Origin: Collinsella sp.
Lineage (GTDB): Bacteria > Actinomycetota > Coriobacteriia > Coriobacteriales > Coriobacteriaceae
Reading direction: 5' to 3'
Assembly (NCBI GenBank): GCA_019414205.1
Contig: DXML01000006.1
Location: 1-64,000, forward strand
Length of the DNA stretch: 64,000 nucleotides
The translations under genes were made by a program, and so were the position numbers. The notes beneath the pieces are model-generated. The model saw nothing but the letters and a program-made list of their open reading frames with translations, was not told the DNA's origin and searched no databases. Position 1 is the first letter of the stretch; the number at the start of each line of letters is the position of its first letter. Positions 25,045-35,472 of the stretch are shown here, in pieces.

Positions 25045-26259
25045 TTACTGGTAGCGTAGGCACTCCACCGGGTTGAGCTTTGCCGCGCGGCGAGCGGGGT
25101 AGAAGCCAAAGATTACGCCGATGCCGACGGAGACGCCGAAGGCCAGCAGCACCGTGGCGATTGAAAAGCTCGGTGTGATCTCCCCACTGGCACCGAGCTC
25201 GTTGAGAACCCCTGATCCTGCGGCAAACATCGCGAGGCCCCAGGCCAGCAGATAGCCAATCAGGACACCCAGCAGGCCACCGGTGACGCACAGCGCCGAG
25301 GACTCGGCCAAAAACTGCGCGGTGATATCGCGGCGACTGGCGCCCAAGGCACGGCGAATACCGATCTCGCGGATGCGCTCAGTCACGTTGGTAAGCATCA
25401 TATTCATAATGCCGATTCCGCCGACAAGCAGTGAGATACTGGCGACAGCGCCCATGATGAGCGAGAAGGCGCCCATAAACGAGTTGAGTGCATCGATGGC
25501 GCTTTTCATGGAGGTCGCCGATACGCTGTCGTACTCATCATCCTCCGAGATGCCCTTCATCGCGCGCACCTTAGACTCGATGGTCTTGCAGAGCTCGTCC
25601 ATGTCTGTGCCCTCGGCGGCAAGTGCCGTCACGCTGGGGAATGAAGGATTCTCGTCGCCAAACAGGCCGGAGATGGTTTCGCGTGGCATATACAGCGTGA
25701 GCGAGCCCATGGAGTCGCTGCCGCCATCAATCACGCCTACAATCTGCACCTCGCCGTTGGACACCTTGATGGTTTTCCCCAGTGCGTCCTGTTCGTTGCC
25801 GTAAAGCTGATCGGCGCCGCCGCGGCTGATGAGCGCCACGCGCGAGCCTGATTGAGACTCTGCCTGTGAATAGACACGTCCCGCAACGAGCTTACTGGCG
25901 CCCACGGCATCGAGCATGTCGCTATCGACGCCGTGTGCCATGACGGTATAGCTTTTATCCCCGACCTTGTACTCGGAATAGGCGCTATCGACGATGCCGA
26001 TCTGCTCAATCTGCGGCACCAGTTTGCGAAGCTTTTCCACATCCGAATCGGTGAGTTCTTGGGACGAATAGATCTCTACCATGCGGGCTGCATTGAGGCC
26101 CAGGCTGTTGACCAGGCTGTTTTGGATGCCGCCGATGAGCGAAGTCATGGCGATGACCGAGGCGATGCCAATGACGATGCCAAGGATGGTGAGCAGGCTG
26201 CGTCCCTTGTTGGCCTCGAGCGAGTGAAGGGCTTCTTGGATGAGATCGCGGGCGCTCAT
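25045..26259 (-). CDS. MacB-type ABC transporter permease (FtsX domain)
   Basis: A 404-residue permease: N-terminal helix SLLTILGIVIGIASVIAM (residues about 20-38), an extracytoplasmic MacB_PCD domain to about residue 270, then three C-terminal helices of the FtsX domain (LIMGAVASISLLVGGIGIMN, VTERIREIGIRRALGASRRD, VGIGVIFGFYPARRAAKLNP). It forms, with the ATPase and the adaptor encoded upstream, a MacAB-like tripartite exporter for peptides, toxins or drugs. The ATG overlaps the ATPase stop by four bases. Confidence 0.88.
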   Translation of the reverse strand: MSARDLIQEALHSLEANKGRSLLTILGIVIGIASVIAMTSLIGGIQNSLVNSLGLNAARMVEIYSSQELTDSDVEKLRKLVPQIEQIGIVDSAYSEYKVGDKSYTVMAHGVDSDMLDAVGASKLVAGRVYSQAESQSGSRVALISRGGADQLYGNEQDALGKTIKVSNGEVQIVGVIDGGSDSMGSLTLYMPRETISGLFGDENPSFPSVTALAAEGTDMDELCKTIESKVRAMKGISEDDEYDSVSATSMKSAIDALNSFMGAFSLIMGAVASISLLVGGIGIMNMMLTNVTERIREIGIRRALGASRRDITAQFLAESSALCVTGGLLGVLIGYLLAWGLAMFAAGSGVLNELGASGEITPSFSIATVLLAFGVSVGIGVIFGFYPARRAAKLNPVECLRYQ

Positions 26260-27029
26260 GCCACCACTCCTTTCGGCGGGTTGGCGGAGGCGGAAATCAT
26301 GGGCAGGCTATCTACGGCGCTGCGCAGGGTCCGCGGTGTATGTGGAATATACGCGCCGTCGTGTATACGACCGTCGCGGATGGTCATGGCACGGTCGGCC
26401 TCGGCGGCAATGCCGGGGTCGTGTGTGATAAGCACGATGGTTTTGCCACGCTCCTGGAGCTTATGGAAGGTCTCCATCACAAGCGCTCCGGTTGCGGAGT
26501 CCAGGTTTCCCGTCGGCTCGTCAGCCAAAATGATGGGCGGATCGTTGACGAGGGCGCGTGCGATGGCGACACGCTGCATCTGGCCGCCCGAGAGCTCGGA
26601 TATGCGGTGGTCCCAATGGTCGACGGGCAGCGTGACGGCCTGCAGCGCGTGCACGGCGCGCATTTCGCGCTGGCTACGGGGTACGTTGGTGTAGGCCAGC
26701 GGCAGCATGACGTTTTCGATAACCGACAGGCGCGGCAGCAGGTTGAAGCTCTGAAAGACAAAGCCAATGCTCAGGGCGCGAACTTCGGTGAGCTCGTCAT
26801 CGTCAAGCTCGGCCACGTTGAGCCCTTGCAGGTAGTAGTCGCCCGCCGTCGGCTTATCCAGGCAGCCTAGGATGTTCATGAGCGTCGACTTGCCCGAGCC
26901 CGAGGGGCCGGTAATGGCGACGAACTCGCCGGGATCTACCGCCAGGCTCACGTTGTGCAAGATGTGGGCGCAACCCGCTTCGCTCTCAAAAATGCGGTGC
27001 ACGTTGCGGATGTCGATGACGGGACGCAT
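26256..27029 (-). CDS. MacB/LolD-type ABC transporter ATPase
   Basis: A 257-residue ATPase with Walker A TGPSGSGKSTLMNIL, Q-loop FVFQSFNLLPRLS, signature ELSGGQMQRVAIARALVND and Walker B IILADEPTGNLDS, followed by VLITHDPGIA. This is the MacB/LolD/FtsE class. It overlaps both neighbours by 1-4 bases, so adaptor, ATPase and permease form one transcript. An about 30-residue tail after the ABC core is variable. Confidence 0.9.
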   Translation of the reverse strand: MRPVIDIRNVHRIFESEAGCAHILHNVSLAVDPGEFVAITGPSGSGKSTLMNILGCLDKPTAGDYYLQGLNVAELDDDELTEVRALSIGFVFQSFNLLPRLSVIENVMLPLAYTNVPRSQREMRAVHALQAVTLPVDHWDHRISELSGGQMQRVAIARALVNDPPIILADEPTGNLDSATGALVMETFHKLQERGKTIVLITHDPGIAAEADRAMTIRDGRIHDGAYIPHTPRTLRSAVDSLPMISASANPPKGVVA

Positions 27030-28456
27030 TACATACCCTCGTCGGCAGACATACTGCCCGAATCCGCGCTGTAGCCGCCGTCAGCCGTTGCGCCCGCTCC
27101 GGTGTCCATGACGAGGGTGTCACCGTCGCGCAGTTTGGTTGTGGGCACGCCAGGATTGATTTCGTTGCCCTGGTCGTCGCGCTTGATCTGTGTCTTGCCG
27201 ACTACGGCTTCGTTGTCGTTTTGCGTCACGACGGTCACCTTCACGCGGCGCGTCTTCTTGCCTTCCGAATCGGTGGCCAGATTGACGTAATAGTGCTCGC
27301 CATCTTCGGTCATCAGCGCCATGGTCGGCACCATAACCACGTCGTCGAGCTTCTCGGTCACTACCGAGACCTCGGCAGTCATACCCGGCTTAAGGCGACT
27401 GTCGGGTGCTTCGATGAGGATGTCGACGTTAAAGGTCACGCTGCCGCCGCTACCGGAGCCGGAGTCAGAGTTTGCCACCGAGGCGATAGCCGTGACGGTG
27501 CCCTGGCTCATGATATCGGGAAACGCGGGATAGGTCACGTTGGCGCTTTGGCCCACGGCAATTTTGGCGATATCCTTTTCGCCCACCTGAACCGTCACCT
27601 TCATCTTGGACAGGTCGGCGATCTGCATGCACTGCTTGCCGCCGCTCGTGTCGCTTTCACCCATGATCATGCCGCCTGTTACCGTAGCGCCCACCTTGGC
27701 GTTGAGCTCCACGATGCTGCCCGAGCTGGGGGCCTTTACGGTGCGCTCGGCCGCCTTTGCAGTTGCCTGTTCCAGCGCTGCCTGGGCCGAGGCGAGGTTG
27801 CGCTGGGCGGTCGAGACGGCATTTGCGTTGGCGTTTGCGTCCGATGGACCGGTCGATCCGTCACTGTCCGTTGTCGGTGCGGCCTGTGCGGCCGCGAGTG
27901 CCACCTTTGCATTGTTCAGGTCTTCCTGGGCGGCCGCGACCGCGCGCTGCGCCTCGGAAACAGCGCTATCGAGCGCGTCGTTCTTAATGGTCATGAGTAC
28001 GTCGCCCTCGTTGACGCTCTGTCCGGCCTGCACGTTGATCTTTTCAACCGTACCGTCGACAGAAGGGGAGACGACCGATGCCGAGATGGGCTTAAGCTGC
28101 CCCTTGGCTTCGACTGTGGTGGTAAACGTGCCTTCGGTGACCATGTCGGTCACCGGTCCGTTGGTGCCTGCGGGTTGCGCGTTGATGACCAGCGTTGCGA
28201 TGATGGCAATGAGCGCGATGGCAACAACGACACCGACGGCGATACCGCGTCGGATGAGCTTTTTGCGCCGACGCTCGGCACGCTTTGCCTTGAGCTTTGC
28301 ATAGGCTTCTTCATCGGAGATATCGGTCGAATCGTCGAGACTCGTTTGGGGCTGCTTGGTGTCTGCAGCGCTTATAATCGGCAGGGTCTCGGTGGCATCT
28401 TGGGGCATGCGATCGGAATCGTCAGGACCCGGATTGATCGTGGGGACCTTGGACAT
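27029..28456 (-). CDS. HlyD/MacA-type membrane fusion protein
   Basis: A 475-residue adaptor. A cytoplasmic N-terminus rich in Lys/Arg (about residues 50-70) precedes one membrane helix GIAVGVVVAIALIAIIATLV (about 72-91). Then come a split biotinyl-lipoyl-like half (VSPSVDGTVEKINVQAGQSV), a predicted coiled-coil region (SEAQRAVAAAQEDLNNAKVA, AQAALEQATAKAAE) and a beta-barrel part with SRLKPGMTAEVSVVTEKL. The last 40 residues are Gly/Ser/Asp-rich. It is the first gene of the operon and would link the MacB-type pump to the envelope. Confidence 0.87.
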   Translation of the reverse strand: MSKVPTINPGPDDSDRMPQDATETLPIISAADTKQPQTSLDDSTDISDEEAYAKLKAKRAERRRKKLIRRGIAVGVVVAIALIAIIATLVINAQPAGTNGPVTDMVTEGTFTTTVEAKGQLKPISASVVSPSVDGTVEKINVQAGQSVNEGDVLMTIKNDALDSAVSEAQRAVAAAQEDLNNAKVALAAAQAAPTTDSDGSTGPSDANANANAVSTAQRNLASAQAALEQATAKAAERTVKAPSSGSIVELNAKVGATVTGGMIMGESDTSGGKQCMQIADLSKMKVTVQVGEKDIAKIAVGQSANVTYPAFPDIMSQGTVTAIASVANSDSGSGSGGSVTFNVDILIEAPDSRLKPGMTAEVSVVTEKLDDVVMVPTMALMTEDGEHYYVNLATDSEGKKTRRVKVTVVTQNDNEAVVGKTQIKRDDQGNEINPGVPTTKLRDGDTLVMDTGAGATADGGYSADSGSMSADEGM

Positions 28457-28490
28457 AGCGTCTCCTTTATCGATATGGCTCCGATAAGTA

Positions 28491-28520
28491 TATACGCCCG
28501 TCGCGATAGGCGGGCGTATA
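28491..28520. promoter_or_regulatory. Perfect 10-bp inverted repeat upstream of the efflux operon
   Basis: TATACGCCCG (28491-28500) and CGGGCGTATA (28511-28520) are exact reverse complements around ten bases. The repeat is 35 bases before the adaptor start codon and 69 bases after the L,D-transpeptidase stop. Neither strand has a T-run next to it. An operator for a dimeric repressor, or a weak intercistronic terminator, are both possible. Confidence 0.4.
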
Positions 28521-28588
28521 GAAGTTGCGGATGACGGTACTGTAAGTTTTGTCGCCGTGCTGTTTACTTGTTGTAGACGTTAGCTGCG

Positions 28589-30313
28589 TTACGAGTGCAC
28601 GACCACGCAGAGGCCGACTTTGATGCGCTCGTGGAGCGACTTGGCATCGGCCAGGCGCAGGTTGATGCAACCGTGGCTGCCACACCACTTGTACGACTCG
28701 GCGTTATCGAAGCTCTTGTCGTTTTGCCAGGTGGCATCGTGGAAGCCGATCATGTTGCCCTCAAACGGCATCCAGTAGCTAACCGGGCTCTCGTATTTGG
28801 GCTTGCCGGTCTCGGGGTCCTTGGCACCGATGAGTTTGCTGGCGCCATCGTTGCTGTTGATCTGCCATACGCCCTCGGGGGTGGCGTCTTCGCCCGGTTT
28901 GCCGGAAATAAAGTTGGCCTCCCACACAATATTGCCGCTCTCGTCGTAGTAGCGCGCGTGCTGCTCGGACAGATCGACATCGACGTATGCCTTCCAGTCA
29001 GGCTCTCCCTTTGCGGTAAAGGTGTCGGCCTTCTGGGAGTACTTGATATCGATTTCGCCGGTCTGCTTGTTGTTAATGGCGTCTTCGACCTGCTTGGCGA
29101 GCGAGGTACTGTCGATGGACCAACCAAAGTCGCCGCCTTCGACGGCGCACTGCTTGCCATCGGCGCGCGTCCACCAGCGAGTGGAGCCCACGGTATTAAA
29201 GCCGTTGGCGAGCTCGGCTGCCCAGCTGCTGATCTGCGACGTATCGAGCGTGGGGTTGGCCGGATCGGCAAAGCTGATCCACTGCAACACGGAGCTGCCA
29301 TCAACCTTGCCGGCATCCTCGCCGTTGAGCTTGAGGGTCACGTTGACGCCCAAGAAGTTGTTGGCGGCATCGCATGCGGCCTGAATCTGATCATCGGTCA
29401 GCGTTCCATTGAGCGGCTCATAGGCATCGTTGCCGAGCTTGGAAAGATCTACGGTCTCGGCCAGCGAGGCAAGCTCGAGCTCGGCATACTTAATGACATG
29501 CTCGCGGTTGAGTTTTTCGTTGGAGCGCGCCTTCTCGACGGTAAACTTGCCGGCCTGCTCGTCATAGGAGCTATTGGCCTCGAACGCGCCCGAACGCCCC
29601 TCGTTAAACTCGTCGATGGCGGCGCCCAGATCCTTCTCAAACTGCTTTTGGTCAAAGGTGTCGGAGAGCATGGACAGGTCGACGTCTTGATCAAGATCGA
29701 CTTCGTTGGAGCTAGCGGTTGTTTTGGTCTTGCCGCTTAAGGATTCTACAAGGCGAACCGGCCATACAATGGCTTCGTTGCGGCTGATAATCTCTTTTGC
29801 GGCAGCTTCGCCGTCGACAATGGGCTCATCGGACTCGGGCTGATAGGTCCAGCTAAAGTCATCGCCTGTCACGGTGAGCTTATAGTGCTTCCAAGCCGAG
29901 TTGACCTTGGTGGCGGCAGACGAAGCGTTGGAGAACGAGACATCGACGCCGGCGATAGTGGTGTTGGGGTAGGCTACCTGCGAAAACGCTACAACGCCTA
30001 CGATATAGACAATGACGATAAGACCCAGAACGACAAAGAGCGTCGTCTTTTTGCCCGACTTATTGTTCTCGGCGGGTTTGCGTGCGGGGCCGCGATCGCC
30101 TCGAGCGTGCGTGGGGGGCTGCTTGGGCGCATTGCCATTTGCCTGGCGCTGCTGATGCTGCTTGTTCGGACGTTGGGAAACGTTTGCCGCACCTCGCTGC
30201 TGACCGCGGCTCGGCGCGATAGGACGCGGCGACTGAACGCCGCCGGTGTGCCTGCTCGGCTGCTGCGGATCGGGAATCAGTTGAGTTCGATCGTTTTGCG
30301 ACATCGTATGCAT
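28589..30313 (-). CDS. L,D-transpeptidase (YkuD) with peptidoglycan-binding region
   Basis: A 574-residue cell-wall enzyme. A Pro/Gln/Arg-rich cytoplasmic N-terminus (about 1-85) is followed by one membrane anchor TTLFVVLGLIVIVYIVGVVA and a long extracellular part with PG_binding_4-like repeats (GVDVSFSNASSAATKVNSAW; LGVNVTLKLNGEDAG). The C-terminal YkuD domain has SYWMPFEGNMIGFHDATW and the catalytic SHGCINLRLADA with Cys as nucleophile. It would make 3-3 crosslinks in peptidoglycan or anchor proteins. ATG 30313 (MHTMSQ) or the ATG three codons later may start it. Confidence 0.87.
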   Translation of the reverse strand: MHTMSQNDRTQLIPDPQQPSRHTGGVQSPRPIAPSRGQQRGAANVSQRPNKQHQQRQANGNAPKQPPTHARGDRGPARKPAENNKSGKKTTLFVVLGLIVIVYIVGVVAFSQVAYPNTTIAGVDVSFSNASSAATKVNSAWKHYKLTVTGDDFSWTYQPESDEPIVDGEAAAKEIISRNEAIVWPVRLVESLSGKTKTTASSNEVDLDQDVDLSMLSDTFDQKQFEKDLGAAIDEFNEGRSGAFEANSSYDEQAGKFTVEKARSNEKLNREHVIKYAELELASLAETVDLSKLGNDAYEPLNGTLTDDQIQAACDAANNFLGVNVTLKLNGEDAGKVDGSSVLQWISFADPANPTLDTSQISSWAAELANGFNTVGSTRWWTRADGKQCAVEGGDFGWSIDSTSLAKQVEDAINNKQTGEIDIKYSQKADTFTAKGEPDWKAYVDVDLSEQHARYYDESGNIVWEANFISGKPGEDATPEGVWQINSNDGASKLIGAKDPETGKPKYESPVSYWMPFEGNMIGFHDATWQNDKSFDNAESYKWCGSHGCINLRLADAKSLHERIKVGLCVVVHS

Positions 30314-30413
30314 ATCCTTCGGATTTCGCCTTGCGGCTCATCGTGTTTTTACTGGGCTTGCATTATAGCGATTACCCAGTTGTTTGTGGTATGGAAACGG
30401 TGGCATTCAAAAG

Positions 30414-30435
30414 AGGTGGGACATTTGTCCCACCT
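30414..30435 (-). terminator. Palindrome acting as likely terminator of serine dehydratase gene
   Basis: AGGTGGGACA and TGTCCCACCT are perfect 10-bp arms separated by two bases. On the minus strand the hairpin is 19 bases after the stop of the serine dehydratase gene and is followed by CTTTTG. It carries the same GGGAC word as the larger intergenic palindromes of this region. Confidence 0.5.
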
Positions 30436-30453
30436 TCGAGTCTTTCTTTGTCG

Positions 30454-32061
30454 CTATCCGCACACACCGCATTTTGCACAGGCCGAAAGTGCGGCCGGAG
30501 CCTGCGCGATGCCACCCTTTGCCGTCTCGCGCAGCGTGGCCGGCAACGCGTGGCCCACGGAGAGCATGACGTGCGCCATCTGGTCAAACGGCACCAGGCT
30601 CTTGATACCGGCAAGTGCAAGCTGCGCCGAGCTAAATGCCGCGGCCACGCCGATGGCATTGCGGTTTTGGCACGGCACCTCCACGAGGCCGCCCACCGGG
30701 TCGCAGACCAGGCCCAGCAGGTTGCTCAGGGCGATGGAGCTGGCGTCGAGTGCCTGCTCAGGCGTGCCTCCGAGCATCTGCACCAGCGCGGCGGCGGCCA
30801 TGGCGGCCGCGCTTCCCACCTCGGCTTGGCATCCGCCCTCGGCGCCGGCGACGCAGGCGCTCGTGGTGAGGTTGAGGCCGATGGCGGCGGCGCAGTAGAG
30901 GGCGTCCATGACTTGCTCATCGTCCAGTTGCAGATGGTCGGCGAGCGCCAGCACGCAGCCGGGCACGACGCCTGCGGAGCCGGCCGTGGGGGCGGCGACG
31001 ATCACGCCCATGGTGGCGGAGCGCTCGAGCACGGCCATGGCGCGGGCCACGGCGTCGGTCTGGACGGCGCCCATCAGGCTTATGCTCAGATCGTTTCGGC
31101 TGGTGGCATCGACAAGCTTTGCCTCGCCGCCGATGAGGCCGCCGAGCGAGCGCTGTGGATTGGAAATGGGAGCTGTGGTTTCTTCGCGCATGACGTCGAG
31201 TACGCGGCGCATGGCGGCGATAGCGTGTGCCTCGCCGGTCAGACGTGCCTCGCGCACGGCCATGACGGCGCCGATGTTGAGCCTCAGTTCCTCGCACGCA
31301 TCGAGCAGCTGCTCGCCGTCGTCGAAGATTTCCTTTGCCGAGACGCCGGGGGAGAGCGACGAGGCAGAACCGGGGAGCTCGATAAAGGTCGCGTAATCGA
31401 CATTGTCGAGCTTGCGGAGCATGGGGACGACGGTGTCGTCGGGGGCGCCGTCGGTCTCAAAGACGGAGTAGGCCTGGCCGCCCACTTCGGTGCGGTAGGT
31501 GCGGCAGAAGGCGATGTTCACATGGGCGTAGGCGAGCAGGTTGGTGAGCGCTGCGAGCACGCCGGGGACGTCCTGGTGCGCCACGAAGAGCGTGGAATAC
31601 ATGCCCGAGATGTCGACGCCGACGCCGTTAATGCGGCTGATGCGCATCTTGCCGCCGCCCAAGCTCTCGCCGCGGACCTGCGCCGTGGCGCCCGTGGCGT
31701 CGACCATATCGATGTCGACGGTGTTGGGGTGGATGGAGGCGTCGTCGCCCTTGATATCAAATGTGAAGTCGAGGCCCTGCTCGCGTGCGAGGTCGAAGGC
31801 CTGCTTGATGTTCTCGTCATCGGTGTCGAGGCCCAGGATACCCGCGACGAGTGCACGATCGGTGCCGTGGCCGCGGTAGGTATGGGCGAAGGAGTTCCAC
31901 AGGCCAAAGGTGACCTTGGTGATGCGGCCTTCCAGCAGGCTGGCGGCAACTTGGGCGCAGCGCAGGGCGCCGGCGGTGTGCGAAGAACTGGGGCCGACCA
32001 TGACGGGGCCCAAGATCTCGAATGCCGAGGTCGTAGCTAGTGTTTGTGGCTTGCCTGCCAT
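30454..32061 (-). CDS. L-serine ammonia-lyase, iron-sulfur, single-chain (SdaA beta-alpha fusion)
   Basis: A 535-residue 4Fe-4S serine dehydratase. The beta part with an ACT-like segment is N-terminal (FEILGPVMVGPSSSHTAGAL; DVPGVLAALTNLLAYAHVNI). The alpha part follows with VIVAAPTAGSAGVVPGCVLA, CVAGAEGGCQAEVGSAAAM and CDPVGGLVEVPCQNRNAIG, which supply cluster cysteines. It converts L-serine to pyruvate and ammonia. ATG 32061 has AGGAG six bases upstream; an in-frame upstream start at 32145 would be read through the palindrome at 32085-32206 and is rejected. Confidence 0.93.
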   Translation of the reverse strand: MAGKPQTLATTSAFEILGPVMVGPSSSHTAGALRCAQVAASLLEGRITKVTFGLWNSFAHTYRGHGTDRALVAGILGLDTDDENIKQAFDLAREQGLDFTFDIKGDDASIHPNTVDIDMVDATGATAQVRGESLGGGKMRISRINGVGVDISGMYSTLFVAHQDVPGVLAALTNLLAYAHVNIAFCRTYRTEVGGQAYSVFETDGAPDDTVVPMLRKLDNVDYATFIELPGSASSLSPGVSAKEIFDDGEQLLDACEELRLNIGAVMAVREARLTGEAHAIAAMRRVLDVMREETTAPISNPQRSLGGLIGGEAKLVDATSRNDLSISLMGAVQTDAVARAMAVLERSATMGVIVAAPTAGSAGVVPGCVLALADHLQLDDEQVMDALYCAAAIGLNLTTSACVAGAEGGCQAEVGSAAAMAAAALVQMLGGTPEQALDASSIALSNLLGLVCDPVGGLVEVPCQNRNAIGVAAAFSSAQLALAGIKSLVPFDQMAHVMLSVGHALPATLRETAKGGIAQAPAALSACAKCGVCG

Positions 32062-32084
32062 ATGCGCTCCTGTTCTATCCCGTC

Positions 32085-32206
32085 GTCCCGAGGGGCGGGG
32101 CATAAGGTCGCCTGCTCGGACAGTCCTGACTTGCACGGAGAGCACATTAAGTGCTCTCCGGCTCGTGCGGAACTCGCGATCGACCTTATGCCCCGCCCCT
32201 CGGGAC
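32085..32206. repeat. Long intergenic palindrome with nested hairpin (upstream of serine dehydratase)
   Basis: Perfect 26-bp arms at 32085-32110 (starts GTCCCGAGGGGCGGGG) and 32181-32206 (ends CCCCGCCCCTCGGGAC) enclose 70 bases. The enclosed part holds a second strong hairpin, CGGAGAGCAC/GTGCTCTCCG around ATTAA, itself flanked by GCACG/CGTGC. It is located in the 5' region of the serine dehydratase gene, opposite the metK terminator. Confidence 0.9.
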
Positions 32207-32302
32207 TAAGGATACATGGTAGAGGCGCTCGTGCTGCAAAATTCATGAGCTGGTGACCTATTCTGCGTCCCAGGTCGGCTCATCTTCACCACCGGTTAAT
32301 AA

Positions 32303-32335
32303 AAAAGAGGTACCGGTTGGTCCGGTACCTCTTTT
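32303..32335 (-). terminator. Rho-independent terminator of metK
   Basis: A 14-bp perfect hairpin (AAAAGAGGTACCGG at 32303-32316, CCGGTACCTCTTTT at 32322-32335) with a five-base loop is followed on the minus strand by CTTTTTTATT. It is 38 bases after the metK stop codon. Confidence 0.88.
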
Positions 32336-32372
32336 GGTGCGTTTCGATTTGGCTGTAGCTTTTGCCGCTAGC

Positions 32373-33653
<1,281 letters not shown>

Positions 33654-33762
33654 GATTGTCCTTTCAAAAACGTGTCCCGGCGACCGTTACCATTCCGCCG
33701 GGCTCTCTATGCAAGGGCACATCATAGCGCGTAAATCAAACATTCACACCCTTTCCGCACCT

Positions 33763-33835
33763 ACTCATTGGGGACAGACTTAAATGACCAGTCGGGTGCT
33801 CATTGGGTAGTCATTTAAGTCTGTCCCCAATGAGT
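33763..33835. repeat. Perfect 26-bp-arm palindrome between metK and gltX
   Basis: Arms 33763-33788 (ACTCATTGGGGACAGACTTA...) and 33810-33835 are exact reverse complements around 21 bases. The GGGGACAGAC core resembles the REP-type palindromes that in other bacteria accompany Y1/RAYT transposases; that comparison is from memory. It sits in the divergent intergenic region between metK and gltX. Confidence 0.9.
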
Positions 33836-33919
33836 GGGTCGGTGCCCTTTGTGCGGAGGTTGCTTTGATGCTTTATACTGATGCGGTTAGACATCCATCC
33901 TGCAATCGAGGAGATTTCC

Positions 33920-35395
33920 ATGGCATCAGACGTTCGCGTCCGCTTTGCACCCTCACCGACGGGCAAGCTGCACATCGGCGGCGCCCGCACCGCTATCTAT
34001 AACTGGGCTTTCGCCCGCGCAAACGGCGGCACGTTCATTCTGCGCATCGACGACACCGATCCCACCCGTTCCACCGACGAGAATACGCAGATCATCCTGC
34101 GCGCCATGCGTTGGCTGGGCCTGGATTGGGACGAGGGTCCCGAGGTGGGCGGCGACTATGGCCCCTATGCCCAGACCGAGCGCCTGGACCTGTACAAGCA
34201 GGCCGCCCAGAAGCTTTGGGACGAGGGCAAGGCCTATCCCTGCTTCTGCACCAAGGAGCAGCTCGACGCCGACCGCAAGGCCGCGCAGGAGCGTAAGGAC
34301 CCCTTCCAGGGCTATCAGCGCCGTTGCCGCGATCTTGATCCCGAGGAGGCCCGCCGTCGCATCGAGGCCGGCGAGTCCTATGTCCTACGCATCAAGGTGC
34401 CCGAGGACCGCGGCGACGTCGTCATTCACGATGCCGTCCACGGCGAGGTGACCTTCGACGCCAAGGAGCTCGACGACTTTGTCATCTTCCGCTCCGATGG
34501 CACGCCCACGTACAACTTCGCGACCGTCGTCGACGACGCCATGATGAAGATCACCCATGTCATCCGCGGCGACGACCACCTCTCCAACACCCCGCGCCAG
34601 GTCATGGTCTACGAGGCCCTCGGCGCGCCCGTGCCCACGTTCGCCCACATCTCCATGATCCTGGGCGCCGACGGCAAGAAGCTCTCTAAGCGCCACGGCG
34701 CCACCTCGGTGGAGGAGTACCGCGACGCCGGTTACCTGTCCGACGCCTTCGTCAACTACCTGGCGCTGCTCGGCTGGTCGCTCGACGGCGAGACCACGAT
34801 CATCCCGCGCGATGTCCTGGCCAGCAAGTTCTCGCTCGACCGCATCTCCAAGAACCCGGCGACCTTCGATCCCAAGAAGCTCGATTGGGTCAATGCCGAG
34901 TACATCAATGGTATGTCCGATGCTCAGTTTGCCGACGAGATCATGGTCCCCGAGCTGCACGAGGCCGGCATGATCGAGGGCAACGTCGAGTATGGCGAGG
35001 ATTGGATCGATGCGCTTGCCGCCATCGTCAAGCCGCGCACCAAGATGCCGGCCGACGCCGTGACCGTCGCCGCTCCCATCTTTGCTACGGCCGAGACGCT
35101 CGAGTATGACGAGAAATCCGTTAACAAGGGCCTGGCCAAGGAGGGTATGGGTTCCATTCTGGACGCCGCCAAGGCCGCGCTCGAGGGCGTGGACGATTGG
35201 ACTGCCGAGGTCATCGACGCCGCGCTTGAGCCGCTTCCCGAGCAGATGGACCTCAAGAAGCGCGTGGTGTTCCAGGCCGTGCGCGTCGCCGTTTGCGGCA
35301 ACATGGTGAGCCCTCCGCTGGGCGAGACCATGGCGCTCGTCGGCCGTGACGACTGTCTGGCGCGTATCGACCGCGCCCGCACGATGGCGCTGTAG
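33920..35395 (+). CDS. gltX: Glutamyl-tRNA synthetase GltX
   Basis: A 491-residue class I synthetase. The HIGH-type motif is FAPSPTGKLHIGGARTAIYN, the KMSKS-type motif is GADGKKLSKRHGATSVEEYR, and RGDDHLSNTPRQVMVYEALG is present. It charges tRNA-Glu, and probably tRNA-Gln in a lineage using GatCAB. ATG 33920 follows GAGGAG (33908-33913). The synthetase is monocistronic, with a strong terminator about 25 bases after the stop. Confidence 0.96.
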   Translation: MASDVRVRFAPSPTGKLHIGGARTAIYNWAFARANGGTFILRIDDTDPTRSTDENTQIILRAMRWLGLDWDEGPEVGGDYGPYAQTERLDLYKQAAQKLWDEGKAYPCFCTKEQLDADRKAAQERKDPFQGYQRRCRDLDPEEARRRIEAGESYVLRIKVPEDRGDVVIHDAVHGEVTFDAKELDDFVIFRSDGTPTYNFATVVDDAMMKITHVIRGDDHLSNTPRQVMVYEALGAPVPTFAHISMILGADGKKLSKRHGATSVEEYRDAGYLSDAFVNYLALLGWSLDGETTIIPRDVLASKFSLDRISKNPATFDPKKLDWVNAEYINGMSDAQFADEIMVPELHEAGMIEGNVEYGEDWIDALAAIVKPRTKMPADAVTVAAPIFATAETLEYDEKSVNKGLAKEGMGSILDAAKAALEGVDDWTAEVIDAALEPLPEQMDLKKRVVFQAVRVAVCGNMVSPPLGETMALVGRDDCLARIDRARTMAL

Positions 35396-35418
35396 TCGCT
35401 GCGCAAACGTTTGTATCC

Positions 35419-35453
35419 GAGCCCCGTTCACCCCGAGCGGGGCTCTTGTTTCT
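35419..35453 (+). terminator. Terminator of gltX
   Basis: GAGCCCCG (35419-35426) pairs with CGGGGCTC (35438-35445) and is followed by TTGTTTCT. It is 24 bases after the gltX stop. Confidence 0.8.
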
Positions 35454-35472
35454 GTACCGATGAGTGGGTTGC

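Noticed and set aside
32062..32145. N-terminal extension of the serine dehydratase
   Set aside because: It would be translated from half of a perfect palindrome, lacks a ribosome site, and the ATG at 32061 has a good one.
33654..33762. Possible SAM riboswitch before metK
   Set aside because: Only one simple CCCGGCG/CGCCGGG hairpin is present; none of the conserved SAM-I, II or IV core elements could be found.
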